From positions 1-48,075 of the forward strand of contig JBDRKQ010000089.1 of NCBI GenBank assembly GCA_043813895.1: 48,075 bases of DNA. The letters run 5' to 3'. Position 1 is the stretch's first letter; each line of letters begins with the position of its first letter. Shown one piece after another: positions 28,523 to 36,936 of the stretch. Made by a program: the position numbers and the translations under genes. A model generated the notes under the pieces. It was not told the DNA's origin. It did not search any database and saw only the letters and a list, made by a program, of their open reading frames with translations. Source of the DNA: CAZTAR01 sp043813895. Lineage in GTDB: Bacteria; Planctomycetota; Phycisphaerae; UBA1845; UTPLA1.

Positions 28523-30733
28523 CTAAACGACGGTCGGGTTCGGGCGGTGGATGTCTTCGCAGAGGGCGCGGAGCGGTTCAGCAACGCTCCAGGCTTGCCA
28601 GGGACAGCCGCCCGGTGAGTGCGGCGGATCGCCGTCGGCAACTTCCACGATGCTGCCGATGCCGTTTTCATTCAAGTGGGGGAGTAGCCCGTCGAGGAAG
28701 CCGCGGGCTTTGGCGTGTACCGCGCCGGGGGCATTGCTGTTCACATCGGAGGATACCTCCTGGCCAAGGCCGGGGGCTCTTTGATTCGACTCTGGCCGCT
28801 GACTACTGACATCTGACAACTGACTGCTGACTGCTGACCGCTGACCGCTGCTTGCTGACTGCTGCAAACCCGCCGCTTTCACATACGCAGTAATGAACGG
28901 TCCGAGCAGCCAGGGCCAAACGGTGCCTTGGTGGTAGGCCTCATCGCGGCTTTCGAGATCGCCTTCGTATCGCGGGCAGTAGGCCCGATCGTTGGGCGAG
29001 AGGGTGCGCAATCCAATCGGGGTCCAGAGTTCCTTTTCGCAGATGCGAACGACGTGATCCCATCGTGCTTCGTCGAGCACAGGATGCGTCAGGCTGATCG
29101 CGAAGAGCTGGTTCGGGCGGACCGCGGGATCGTTCTCGTCGTCCTGGCCGTCGACATCGACGACGTCAAAGAGACACCTCCGCACTTCGTTCCAGAATCG
29201 CTGATTGAAAGTGGATCGCGCGCGGTCCGCGGCCCGAGTCCAGTGTCCGGCCCGTTCGGGGTTACCCATACGCTGTGCGTAGGATGCCGCGATCCGCAGG
29301 GCGTTGTACCAGAGAGCGTTGATCTCGACGGCCTTGCCGATCCGGGGTGTGATGGCACGGTCGGGCTGGAGTTTCGCGTCCATCCATGTTAGGGCCAGGC
29401 CCTCTTCGCCCTGGGTGATGAGACCGTCATCGCAAAGCCGGATGCCGTGCCGGGTGCCGACATCATAGGCGGCGAGGATGTCGGCGATGACAGGGAACAT
29501 CGTATCGGCGACGAACTCCCAGTCGCCCGTGTAGGTCAGGTAGCGGTCGATCGCGTGGACGTACCAGAGCGTTGCGTCGACAGTGTTGTAAGCGGGAGCC
29601 TCGCCGAAGTCCGGGAAGCGGTTGGGGATCATGCCCTGATCGACGTGCTTGGCGAAGGCCTGGATGATTCGCCGCGCGTCGTCGAATCGGCCCGGCACGA
29701 GGCAGAGGCCGGGCAAGGAGATGAAGGTGTCCCGGCCCCAGTCTCCGAACCAGGGATAGCCCGCGATGACGGTCTTGAGATCGCCGTCTCGGACGACGAG
29801 GAAATCTCGCGTTGCCCGCAGCAGCGGCATGGTCAGTGGGTCGTCGGTTGGCATGCCTGCGTTTTCCGCGGCGATCGCGATCTTGCCGTCGGCCAAGGCG
29901 GACCGGTCGAATGCGTTGGGCCAGTCGCGCCAGGCTCGGTCTTGTGTGGACGCGGCGAAAACGAGGCCGGCATCGTCGCCCGGTTGGAGCGTGGCGGTAA
30001 TCACGCCGGGCGTGAAAAGGTCCTGCGTCTTGTCATAGTCCCGCTCGTGCTCGATGCGGAGGAAGAAGCTGAAGAACCAACCGGGCTGCTCGTCAAACTT
30101 CCCATTGTGGGAGAGTTGCCACGTGGGTCGATCGCCGGGCCAGTAGAACGCCAGCCGGTCTCCGGCAACGTCCATGTGCTGACCGGCCAGGTCGTCTCGG
30201 TGGTCGAGATGGTGGAAGTGGCGGCTGGCGCAGAACGGCCGGACGGTCAGTGCCACCGGTTCGTCACAGTCGAGGACGCGGAATCTGACGAAGGTCGTGT
30301 CTTCGTCCTCGACCATGCACAGTGTCTGCTCGATCGTGACGCCCTCGACGCGCCATCGCCAGGTCGGGTAGGGCAGCGTCGTGAAGGATTCGAGCAGCTT
30401 GTATCCCTTCGGGCGGACGATGTCGATGTACTCGTTTGCCGCCAGGTGGTGGATCTTGCCTCGGATCGTGACGAACGCGTCGAGCTTCGCGAGCAGGACG
30501 TATCGCTCCACGGGCGGGTCGATCGCCGCGACGAGGAGGCCGTGGTAGCGTCGCGTGAGGATCTGGGCAACCGAGCCCATGGCGAAACCACCGCGACCGT
30601 TTGTGACGATCCATTCGAGCGTGCGGGCTTCATCGAGGCGCGTACAGCGATGCCGATCGATTCGGCAGATGTGAATCGCGGTTTGTTCTCGGGCGGGGAG
30701 CATCGGCGTCTCGCCGGTCACGGTGTATTCCAT
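28523..30733 (-). CDS. Glycogen debranching enzyme, amylo-alpha-1,6-glucosidase (GH133)
   Basis: About 736 residues. The N-terminal domain shows EWIVTNGRGGFAMGSVAQI and TRRYHGLLVA, the family opening. The (alpha/alpha)6-barrel shows YPWFGDWGRDTFISLPGL, EAPAYNTVDATLWYVHAI, ITQGEEGLALTWMDAKL and YHQGTVWPWLLGPF. The enzyme removes alpha-1,6-linked glucose from glycogen. ATG 30733 begins one base after the upstream gene's stop, suggesting coupling; ATG 30703 is an alternative, because the bases between (about 30703-30727) match a dispersed palindrome sequence. The C-terminal segment contains a Q/S-rich insert encoded by a heptamer microsatellite (28799-28868). Confidence 0.9.
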   Translation of the reverse strand: MEYTVTGETPMLPAREQTAIHICRIDRHRCTRLDEARTLEWIVTNGRGGFAMGSVAQILTRRYHGLLVAAIDPPVERYVLLAKLDAFVTIRGKIHHLAANEYIDIVRPKGYKLLESFTTLPYPTWRWRVEGVTIEQTLCMVEDEDTTFVRFRVLDCDEPVALTVRPFCASRHFHHLDHRDDLAGQHMDVAGDRLAFYWPGDRPTWQLSHNGKFDEQPGWFFSFFLRIEHERDYDKTQDLFTPGVITATLQPGDDAGLVFAASTQDRAWRDWPNAFDRSALADGKIAIAAENAGMPTDDPLTMPLLRATRDFLVVRDGDLKTVIAGYPWFGDWGRDTFISLPGLCLVPGRFDDARRIIQAFAKHVDQGMIPNRFPDFGEAPAYNTVDATLWYVHAIDRYLTYTGDWEFVADTMFPVIADILAAYDVGTRHGIRLCDDGLITQGEEGLALTWMDAKLQPDRAITPRIGKAVEINALWYNALRIAASYAQRMGNPERAGHWTRAADRARSTFNQRFWNEVRRCLFDVVDVDGQDDENDPAVRPNQLFAISLTHPVLDEARWDHVVRICEKELWTPIGLRTLSPNDRAYCPRYEGDLESRDEAYHQGTVWPWLLGPFITAYVKAAGLQQSASSGQRSAVSSQLSDVSSQRPESNQRAPGLGQEVSSDVNSNAPGAVHAKARGFLDGLLPHLNENGIGSIVEVADGDPPHSPGGCPWQAWSVAEPLRALCEDIHRPNPTVV
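28799..28868. repeat. Heptanucleotide microsatellite inside the GH133 gene
   Basis: Ten consecutive 7-bp units of the form NCTGACN (for example GCTGACT, ACTGACA, GCTGACC) span 70 bp without a break. On the coding strand they encode a Q/S-rich insert near residues 646-668 of the debranching enzyme. Seven is not a multiple of three, so gain or loss of one unit shifts the frame. Confidence 0.85.
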
Positions 30734-30734
30734 C

Positions 30735-31505
30735 CTACAAAAGGTCGGCCAGTTGGAAGACGACAAAGAGCGCGATCGCCGCAGCGCCGCAAACGATCCC
30801 CGCAATGGCCATTCCTCGGCCGGTGTCGCCGCCACGGATCGCCTCGGCGCGTTCCATACCGACGACTCCCAACCCTATTGCCACAGGTGCTAATATCGGC
30901 AGGCAGGACGACAACACCGCGAGAATTCCCACGGTGAGGGCGGCGGTGGCCATGCCGTTGGTGCTCGGCCCCGGCCCCTCGCCCGTGGGCGCGCCTTCCA
31001 CTGTGAACGGAATCCCACATGCGGTACAGGCATCGGCGTCGATGGACATCTCGCGCCGGCATCTCGGGCAGACGATCACCTGCGTGCCGTCGGAACGCCG
31101 GCGAATCTGGGGGGCACGGGCGCCGGCGGTCGCGTAGGCGTGCATGGGCGTGGGAAGCTGGCCATCGTCCGCGACGAGCGCCGGGCTCCTCGCCCGACCG
31201 CTCGACGGATCGATGTCTGGCACGGTGAAGGAAGCGCCGCAGGTGGGGCATCGTCCTGGCTGTCCGCACTGGCCGCCCATCGCCTCAAGGCTTGAGTCGC
31301 ATCGCTGGCATGTGAATACAAAACTTCGCGTCGAGGAGGCGGGATCGCCGGAAGGCAGGGGGGTTGCCAGCGGCACGCCGGCCGTCCCGTGTGAGGTGAT
31401 CTGAAAGTGCGCCTGGCAATGCGGGCATGCAAGGGCCTGGCCGGCCTGCTCGCCGGAGACCGTCACAGCCTGGTGACACAATGGGCAACCGATGACGAAC
31501 GACAT
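30735..31505 (-). CDS. Zinc-ribbon and DUF4190-type two-helix membrane protein
   Basis: 256 residues. Three zinc-ribbon modules with CxxC pairs: CPLC/CPHC (7-30), CQRC/CPTC (about 65-90) and CPRC/CTAC (about 148-166). They are followed by a GMATAALTVGILAVLSSCLP helix and a second helix GMAIAGIVCGAAAIALFVVF, which together form the DUF4190 pattern. Such proteins are membrane anchored with cytoplasmic zinc ribbons and have no known activity. The stop overlaps the start zone of the debranching-enzyme gene, suggesting co-transcription. No good Shine-Dalgarno precedes the ATG. It lies in the same minus-strand run as the SPFH-like and Vps4-like genes. Confidence 0.75.
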   Translation of the reverse strand: MSFVIGCPLCHQAVTVSGEQAGQALACPHCQAHFQITSHGTAGVPLATPLPSGDPASSTRSFVFTCQRCDSSLEAMGGQCGQPGRCPTCGASFTVPDIDPSSGRARSPALVADDGQLPTPMHAYATAGARAPQIRRRSDGTQVIVCPRCRREMSIDADACTACGIPFTVEGAPTGEGPGPSTNGMATAALTVGILAVLSSCLPILAPVAIGLGVVGMERAEAIRGGDTGRGMAIAGIVCGAAAIALFVVFQLADLL

Positions 31506-31611
31506 GAGAGGTAATCATAGCCGATGGTGTGTGGCGCGTCAGCGCGAACGCGTCGGTGAGGTGACAGCCAGGACCATGACAAACTCGGCGGGCTGCGCCG
31601 CCGACTGTGAC

Positions 31612-31716
31612 GTCGGCCACGGGGGGCCGACGCTACCTGTGGCACGGCCGTCCCGGCGGTGAGGTATTGGAGCTTGGCTTCTTTGCTTTCACCGGCGAGA
31701 CGCCGGCGCCACAGAC
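31612..31716. repeat. Composite dispersed palindromic repeat
   Basis: GTCGGCC (31612-31618) and GGCCGAC (31625-31631) form a hairpin. CTGTGGC (31637-31643) pairs with GCCACAG (31710-31716), and CCGGCG/CGCCGG (31694-31699 and 31703-31708) form an inner hairpin. It lies between the SPFH-like gene and the zinc-ribbon gene, in a 248-bp interval with no coding frame. Confidence 0.65.
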
Positions 31717-31753
31717 ACGGAGGTCGGACGCTACGCGGTCCTCTCGATTAGGG

Positions 31754-33514
31754 CTAGTCGGTTTCCGGCGGTTTTGGGAGCAGTGCCACATCGTGGATCG
31801 AGCGGCCGCAGATTCGCCCGATGGAGACCGTCTGTGCAGGCTCGGCGGGCGTATCGATCCGCCAGATGATGATTCGGTCGCGCGAGCTGTCTACGCCGAC
31901 GATGTAGTCCTCCGCCGCGAAGCCCCACCGCAAGTGCCGATGGCATCGGTACTCGCCCCGATACGTGTCGCCGAGGACTTGCAGGTCGAGAAGGGGTCTG
32001 CCGTCGGCGATGAGCAGTCGTGGGATGCCGCCGCCTCCGAGCCAATTGAGTGAGCGGACCGCTTCTCCGCTCGCACTGCGAAGCGTCACCCGGTTCTTCG
32101 TGTTGGCCGTGTTCCACCGGACGACCGCGCCATTCTCCAGGCCTGCATATGCGTGGCCGTCGGAGACGATGAGGACGGTGACATCGGCGGGCGCGGCCAA
32201 CTGCACAGGCGCGGTATCCCCAGTCGGTTCCCAACTGATGACACGGTCGTTCACGGTGAACCAGATGCGCCCGGACTCATCGGCCTGCACGTTGCGGATG
32301 CTCTTTGCTCTGTCGGTGACGTCGGCGAGGCACACTTCGTGCGCATCTGGCCGCGATCGCTCCCAGCGGATGAGCCCTACTTCGGAGTGGGTGGCGTAAA
32401 GCGAATCCCCGAGCAACGCCGCGGAGTTGACGCCGCCCCGCAATTCCTCTTCACACGAGAGTGTGTATATGACGCGTTTGCCGTCGTGTGCGCTGATGAG
32501 ATGTATGCCGTTTCTGGCGCCGACCATGAGTAGATGGTCGTTACCGTCTTGTGAGAGCCGGATCGACCGCAGTGGGCCGAGGTCGGAAGTGAGGTCCTGC
32601 CTGCGGAACGGCGTCTGCGGCGAGGCCGGATCGAACCAGATGAGTTCGTTTCCCGCCGCGACGAGGATCGCCCTCGTCGCACTGCCGGTCTGATTGAGTG
32701 CGACCAGGCCTTCGTAGAGGACGCCGCGTTGCCCGGCGTCGAACGTCTTGACCAATGTTGCGACATCCATGCTGCCGCTCTTGTCGGCGATATCCCGCAC
32801 GCGTTCGAGCAGCTTTTCGAGGTCTTCGAGATGCCGAGCCCTCGCTTCGACGGCCGCCGCGCGAAGCTGCTCCTCGGCTTCGAGATGCTTGCGGTGCAGC
32901 GATGCGGACTGATCGGCCTGACGCGCCTCGGCGTAGGCGGGGGATTCGAGCGTGATCCGGGGGTCCGGCCCGAGCGCGAGGCCGGATTCAAAGCCGACCG
33001 GCTTGAACAACTCCGTGAGCAGGCCGTCGAACTGGCTCCACGTTTCGGGAGAACTCAGCGCTGCGGCGTCTCGGGTCTTGGTGAAGGCCGAGACGGCCGT
33101 TCGCACAGCCTCTTCGCAGTGGTCGCGCAGGTGTGAAAGATCGATCCTGTTCTCGCCCGTGAACACCGCCCTTCGCAGCGCAGCCAGTTCCGCCCGCTCC
33201 GGAACGACGCGCACGGATAGCCGGACGCGTGCGTCGAACTCGTAGCCGTCCTTCGAATCCAGCCCGCTGAAGGCATACTCCAGGGGGAGCAGCGATGTCT
33301 TCGCGAAGAACAGCGCACGTGCGCCGGACGCCTCGACCGATTGGCCCGCCGGCACGAGTGACGGTTGGCCCGACTCGCCTTCGACCATCGCCACGCACGC
33401 CGACGGCATCGTCAATGCTCGCGACAGAAATGAGAACACCTCGTCGGCGAGGACAAGGACCGCGACCAGTGTGTGATCACGGCTGAAAGCCTCCATGTCG
33501 AATCGAGTTGCCAC
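31754..33514 (-). CDS. SPFH/band-7-like domain, coiled coil and beta-propeller protein
   Basis: 586 residues. Residues 1-195 have the alternating strand/helix pattern and signature order of an SPFH-like domain (PSACVAMVEGESGQPSLVPA, ALFFAKTSLLPLEYAFSG, FDARVRLSVRVVPERAEL, HLRDHCEEAVRTAVSAF). Residues about 195-245 are charged and predicted as a coiled coil (EAEEQLRAAAVEARARHLED). Residues about 275-586 form repeats of about 45 residues (RAILVAAGNELIWFDP, HLLMVGARNGIHLISAHDG, HAYAGLENGAVVRWN) typical of a WD-like propeller. Flotillin-type SPFH proteins scaffold membranes and often sit next to ESCRT-III/PspA systems. GTG 33514 has GGAG 9 bases upstream. The gene lies 44 bp downstream of the Vps4-like gene. 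Confidence 0.6.
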   Translation of the reverse strand: MATRFDMEAFSRDHTLVAVLVLADEVFSFLSRALTMPSACVAMVEGESGQPSLVPAGQSVEASGARALFFAKTSLLPLEYAFSGLDSKDGYEFDARVRLSVRVVPERAELAALRRAVFTGENRIDLSHLRDHCEEAVRTAVSAFTKTRDAAALSSPETWSQFDGLLTELFKPVGFESGLALGPDPRITLESPAYAEARQADQSASLHRKHLEAEEQLRAAAVEARARHLEDLEKLLERVRDIADKSGSMDVATLVKTFDAGQRGVLYEGLVALNQTGSATRAILVAAGNELIWFDPASPQTPFRRQDLTSDLGPLRSIRLSQDGNDHLLMVGARNGIHLISAHDGKRVIYTLSCEEELRGGVNSAALLGDSLYATHSEVGLIRWERSRPDAHEVCLADVTDRAKSIRNVQADESGRIWFTVNDRVISWEPTGDTAPVQLAAPADVTVLIVSDGHAYAGLENGAVVRWNTANTKNRVTLRSASGEAVRSLNWLGGGGIPRLLIADGRPLLDLQVLGDTYRGEYRCHRHLRWGFAAEDYIVGVDSSRDRIIIWRIDTPAEPAQTVSIGRICGRSIHDVALLPKPPETD

Positions 33515-33558
33515 GGTTCGTAGCTCCGAGCCCCCCTCTTCCTTATGCGTGCGGCGGC

Positions 33559-34680
33559 TCAGTTGTTCGCGTCGAACTCCTCGAATCTCGCCAGATCGCG
33601 GGTGCGGACCGACGGCGGCATCTCCACAATGACCGCTTCAATGTCCTTCATGCAGATGGGCCTCGGCTCTCCACCTCCGATCGCATCCATGAACGGAATC
33701 GTCGCCGCCTTGGCCGCCACGGCCTTGATATCCGCGCCGCTGTAGCCCTTGAGCCGACCTACGAGCCGACCGAAATCCACGTCGGCTGCGAGGGGTCGCT
33801 TGCCCAGGTATATCTCCAGCAGGCGGTGGCGCGCCGGCTCGTCCGGCAGCGGCACGTGGATCTTCGAATCGAACCGACCGGGCCGCATGACGGCGACGTC
33901 GAGCGCCCACGGCTCGTTCGTCGCACCGACGAACAGTAGCGGCCGCGAGGCGGACGTGCGTTCGAAGCCCTCGAGTTCCTGGAGAATCTGCGGGACGACG
34001 CGCGTCATCACGCTGCTCTGTGAAGACCGGCGAGACGGTACCAGGGCCTCGATTTCGTCGATGAAGATGATCGCCTGGTTCTCCGCCTTGGCCGCGTCGA
34101 AGAGCTTGCGGATGTTCTGCTCGGCCTCGCCCACCCACTTGCTTAGCACCTGCGCAGGAGAGATGACGAACATCGTCGCGTCAATCTCGCAGGCGATGGC
34201 CTTGGCAATCATGGTCTTGCCGGTGCCGGGCGGGCCGTAGAGCAGCAGCCCGCCGCCCGTGGCGATCTTGTATTTCGCCGCAAGCTCCGGGTGGCTGAAC
34301 GGGTAGATCATCTTCATCCGGATCTCGTGCTTGACATCTTCGAGCCCGGCGATGTCGTCGAAGCTGATGTTTGGCTTCTCGCGGACAATCCAGTCGGAGG
34401 CGTCCGCGGAGCTCTCGCTGGAATCGGTAGCGGCCGCGCGCGGGCCGCCTTTGCGGTGCTGCGCGGCATGTTCGTCGCAGTTCTTCGCGAACTCAATCAA
34501 CTCTGCCGCCATGGCCTTGCGCCGCCGCCGCCAATCGGCATCCGTCGTCTGGCCGGCGATCTTGATCATCGCGTCCGCAGCCTGCATGAGAAACGGCTTG
34601 GCAGCCGCATAGTCGCCGTTCTTGTAGGCGGCCAGGCCTTTCTCTTTGAGGCGATCGAAGGTGTTGTAGGATACGGTCAT
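33559..34680 (-). CDS. Vps4-like AAA ATPase with N-terminal MIT-like domain
   Basis: 373 residues. Residues about 5-72 form a three-helix MIT-type module (FDRLKEKGLAAYKNGDYAAA, then WRRRRKAMAAELIEFAKN), the domain that binds ESCRT-III tails in Vps4. The AAA core starts with FDDIAGLEDVKHEI (117-ish), Walker A GPPGTGKT (149-156), pore helix KWVGEAEQNIRKLF (181-194), Walker B IIFIDEIE (204-211), sensor-1 GATNEPW (252-258) and arginine finger RPGRF (266-270). The C-terminus PPSVRTRDLARFEEF resembles the Vps4-specific C-terminal helix. No cell-division FtsZ-like partner is nearby. A katanin/spastin-like relative is the main alternative. Confidence 0.88.
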   Translation of the reverse strand: MTVSYNTFDRLKEKGLAAYKNGDYAAAKPFLMQAADAMIKIAGQTTDADWRRRRKAMAAELIEFAKNCDEHAAQHRKGGPRAAATDSSESSADASDWIVREKPNISFDDIAGLEDVKHEIRMKMIYPFSHPELAAKYKIATGGGLLLYGPPGTGKTMIAKAIACEIDATMFVISPAQVLSKWVGEAEQNIRKLFDAAKAENQAIIFIDEIEALVPSRRSSQSSVMTRVVPQILQELEGFERTSASRPLLFVGATNEPWALDVAVMRPGRFDSKIHVPLPDEPARHRLLEIYLGKRPLAADVDFGRLVGRLKGYSGADIKAVAAKAATIPFMDAIGGGEPRPICMKDIEAVIVEMPPSVRTRDLARFEEFDANN

Positions 34681-34790
34681 TGCGGCACGGCTCGCATCAG
34701 TCTCGATTGTCCAGCCCGCCTGTCCACAGCACGCGTATCATACTGGAGCAGTCGGTGAGACCGCTACTGCTTGGCAACCGGTCAAACGAC

Positions 34791-34875
34791 TGGTGCCACT
34801 GGCGGCTTGCCCGCCAGTGCTATTCTGCCCACGGATACGCGCGAAACACTGGCGGACGAGCCGCCAGTGGCACCA
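34791..34875. repeat. Large dispersed palindrome with two internal hairpins
   Basis: TGGTGCCACTGGCGGC (34791-34806) is the exact complement of 34860-34875. Each arm also folds alone: CACTGGCGG/CCGCCAGTG at 34797-34819 and at 34847-34869. The two alternative folds are mutually exclusive. It lies upstream of the Vps4-like gene start (34680). Confidence 0.75.
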
Positions 34876-34951
34876 TCGCGTGCATTCGGCACTGTCACGA
34901 CGGACTCCCCAATCTCCATCGACTCGAACGTCTGACTCAGCAAGCCTCCCA

Positions 34952-35269
34952 TCACAGGCTCGCCCCCAACGCCATGATTGCGGCAAGGACACCATCGCGA
35001 TAGGCGTTTGGGCTGTAGGGACTGCTCACACCGAAACACCCATCAGGCTCCTGATGCCGCAGGAGAAAACCAACGCCGAGTTGAAACGACGGAACGGCCG
35101 ATTCCACCTCCAAGCACTTGGTGACGAGGATCAGCCTGGCCGCACTGACCAGGTTTCCCGTTTCTCTTCCCCAGCGAATCCCGCGTTCGCACAACTGTGC
35201 CCAGAATGTCCTGTCAGCAAACACACCAAAAACAGGGGGCCGTTCTGAATAATCCAGGTTGGGCTCGAC
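34952..35269 (-). pseudogene. Possible gene remnant, 106 residues, terpene-cyclase/toroid-like look
   Basis: The frame reads without stop from 35269 to 34952, with a GTG at 35224. Residues FADRTFWAQLCERGIRW, LGVGFLLRHQEPDGCFG and AYRDGVLAAIMALGASL look like real protein and resemble alpha/alpha-toroid enzymes or prenyltransferase-like repeats. No ribosome binding site or N-terminus was found, and the neighbouring 35.3-35.48 kb shows no continuation. I regard it as a decayed C-terminal fragment, with low confidence. Confidence 0.35.
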
Positions 35270-35487
35270 AGCCGATCGAGACGACCTCGAAGAGGGGTAG
35301 AAGCGACATCGACGGGGGGAATCAAACGGCCGCCCGAGCCTGGGCGGTTATTCCCCGCGATCAATCCCCGTCCCGAATTGCCTCCGCGCCGTCCCGTTTT
35401 CGGCTGCGCGCACCAAGGAGGCACGCTGAGGCGCACGGAACGATGCAGCTGATTGAAACGTCAGACCCCGCCGCGATATGCACGCCG

Positions 35488-36870
35488 CTACTTCAACATG
35501 GTCCGCTCGATGAAACCTGTATCGCAGTTCCCGGCGGCGAAGTCGGGGTGTTGAAAGACCTTCAGGAGGAACGGCGCCGTCGTCTTCAACGGCGAGACGT
35601 GAAGCTCCGCTAGGCAGCATTCCATGCACCGGATCGCCTCCTTGCGGTCGGGCCTGTGTACGATCAGCTTTGCGATCAACGAATCGTAGTGCGGGCTGAT
35701 GGTGTAGCCCGCGCCAACGTGCGTGTCGAATCGCACACCCATACCGCCCGGCGCCTGAAACTCCTGGATGGTGCCGGGCATCGGACGGAATCCATGGTCT
35801 GGGTCCTCGGCGTTGATCCGCGCCTCGATCGCCGAACCGTTGCGAGGAATATCACGTTGTCGAAGAGATAACTTCTCGCCCGCGGCGATGCGAATCATCC
35901 ACTTGATCAGATCGACGCCTGTAACCATCTCCGTAACGGGGTGCTCGACCTGAATCCGCGTGTTGACTTCGAGAAAGTAGAACTCCCCCTTCCGATCCAC
36001 CATGAACTCGACGGTTCCGGCACTGAAGTACCCCGCCGCCTCGATCAGACGGACCGCCGTCTTGCACATCGCTTCGCGCGTCTTCGCGTCGATAGCGGGG
36101 GAAGGAGACTCCTCGATAAGCTTCTGGTGGCGCCGCTGCACGCTGCAATCTCGCTCCCAGAGATGCACGCGATTCCCATGCTGATCCGCGAGAATCTGAA
36201 CCTCGACGTGACGCGGGCACTCGATCAGCTTCTCGACGTACAGGCGGTTGTCCTTGAATGCGGCCTCAGCCTCCAGCGAGGCGTTGCGGAACTGGGTGCG
36301 AAGCGTCGCGGCGTTGTGCGCCACACGCATGCCGCGCCCGCCGCCGCCGGCGGCCGCTTTGATCATGATCGGGTAGCCGATGTCCGCGCTCAACTTGACC
36401 GCTTGCTCCTCGTTTTCCACGACACCCTCGCTGCCGGGGATCACGCGCACACGAGTCTTCTTCGCGAGCTTCCTGGCGGCCGTCTTGTCGCCCAAGAGCC
36501 GGATCGACTCGGCGCTCGGGCCGATGAACTCGATCTTGCTCTCCCGGCACTGCTCGCTGAAGTCCGCGTTCTCAGCGAGGAACCCGTAGCCGGGGTGGAT
36601 CGCGTCCACGTTCGTGATTTCGGCGGCGGCGATGATCCGGTCCGCCCGCAGGTAGCTCTGCGCGGGGGACGCCGAGCCGATGCACACGGCCTGATCCGCC
36701 AGGCGGAGGTATGGGGCGTCACGATCGGCTTCGGAAAAGACCGCAACCGTCTCGAGGCCGAGTTCGCGACACGCGCGGATCACTCGCAACGCGATCTCCC
36801 CGCGGTTCGCAACCAGGATCCTGCTGAACTTGCGTCTCTTGATCTTGGATCGAGAGGATATAGCCGCCAC
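35488..36870 (-). CDS. accC: Biotin carboxylase, acetyl-CoA carboxylase subunit
   Basis: 460 residues. It carboxylates biotin on AccB with ATP and bicarbonate, the first step of fatty-acid synthesis. ILVANRGEIALRVIRACRE (18-36) is the family opening, AAAGGGGRGMRVA (about 172-184) is the ATP-grasp glycine-rich loop, and HVEVQILADQHGN, FLEVNTRIQVEHPVTE and RINAEDP complete the set. The GTG start has GGAG 6 bases upstream. It lies 66 bp downstream of accB on the same strand, the usual accB-accC order, so they are probably one transcript. The basic N-terminal extension (about 15 residues) is slightly long. Confidence 0.97.
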   Translation of the reverse strand: MAAISSRSKIKRRKFSRILVANRGEIALRVIRACRELGLETVAVFSEADRDAPYLRLADQAVCIGSASPAQSYLRADRIIAAAEITNVDAIHPGYGFLAENADFSEQCRESKIEFIGPSAESIRLLGDKTAARKLAKKTRVRVIPGSEGVVENEEQAVKLSADIGYPIMIKAAAGGGGRGMRVAHNAATLRTQFRNASLEAEAAFKDNRLYVEKLIECPRHVEVQILADQHGNRVHLWERDCSVQRRHQKLIEESPSPAIDAKTREAMCKTAVRLIEAAGYFSAGTVEFMVDRKGEFYFLEVNTRIQVEHPVTEMVTGVDLIKWMIRIAAGEKLSLRQRDIPRNGSAIEARINAEDPDHGFRPMPGTIQEFQAPGGMGVRFDTHVGAGYTISPHYDSLIAKLIVHRPDRKEAIRCMECCLAELHVSPLKTTAPFLLKVFQHPDFAAGNCDTGFIERTMLK

Positions 36871-36936
36871 TGAGTCTCCACATCTGCGAGACGGACACGC
36901 TTGCCTGTCTTCCTTTCAGCCTGCCACCCCAAAACG

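Noticed and set aside
29447..30937. A 496-residue plus-strand frame antisense to the debranching enzyme gene
   Set aside because: It mirrors the codon positions of the real GH133 gene and shows no recognisable motif.
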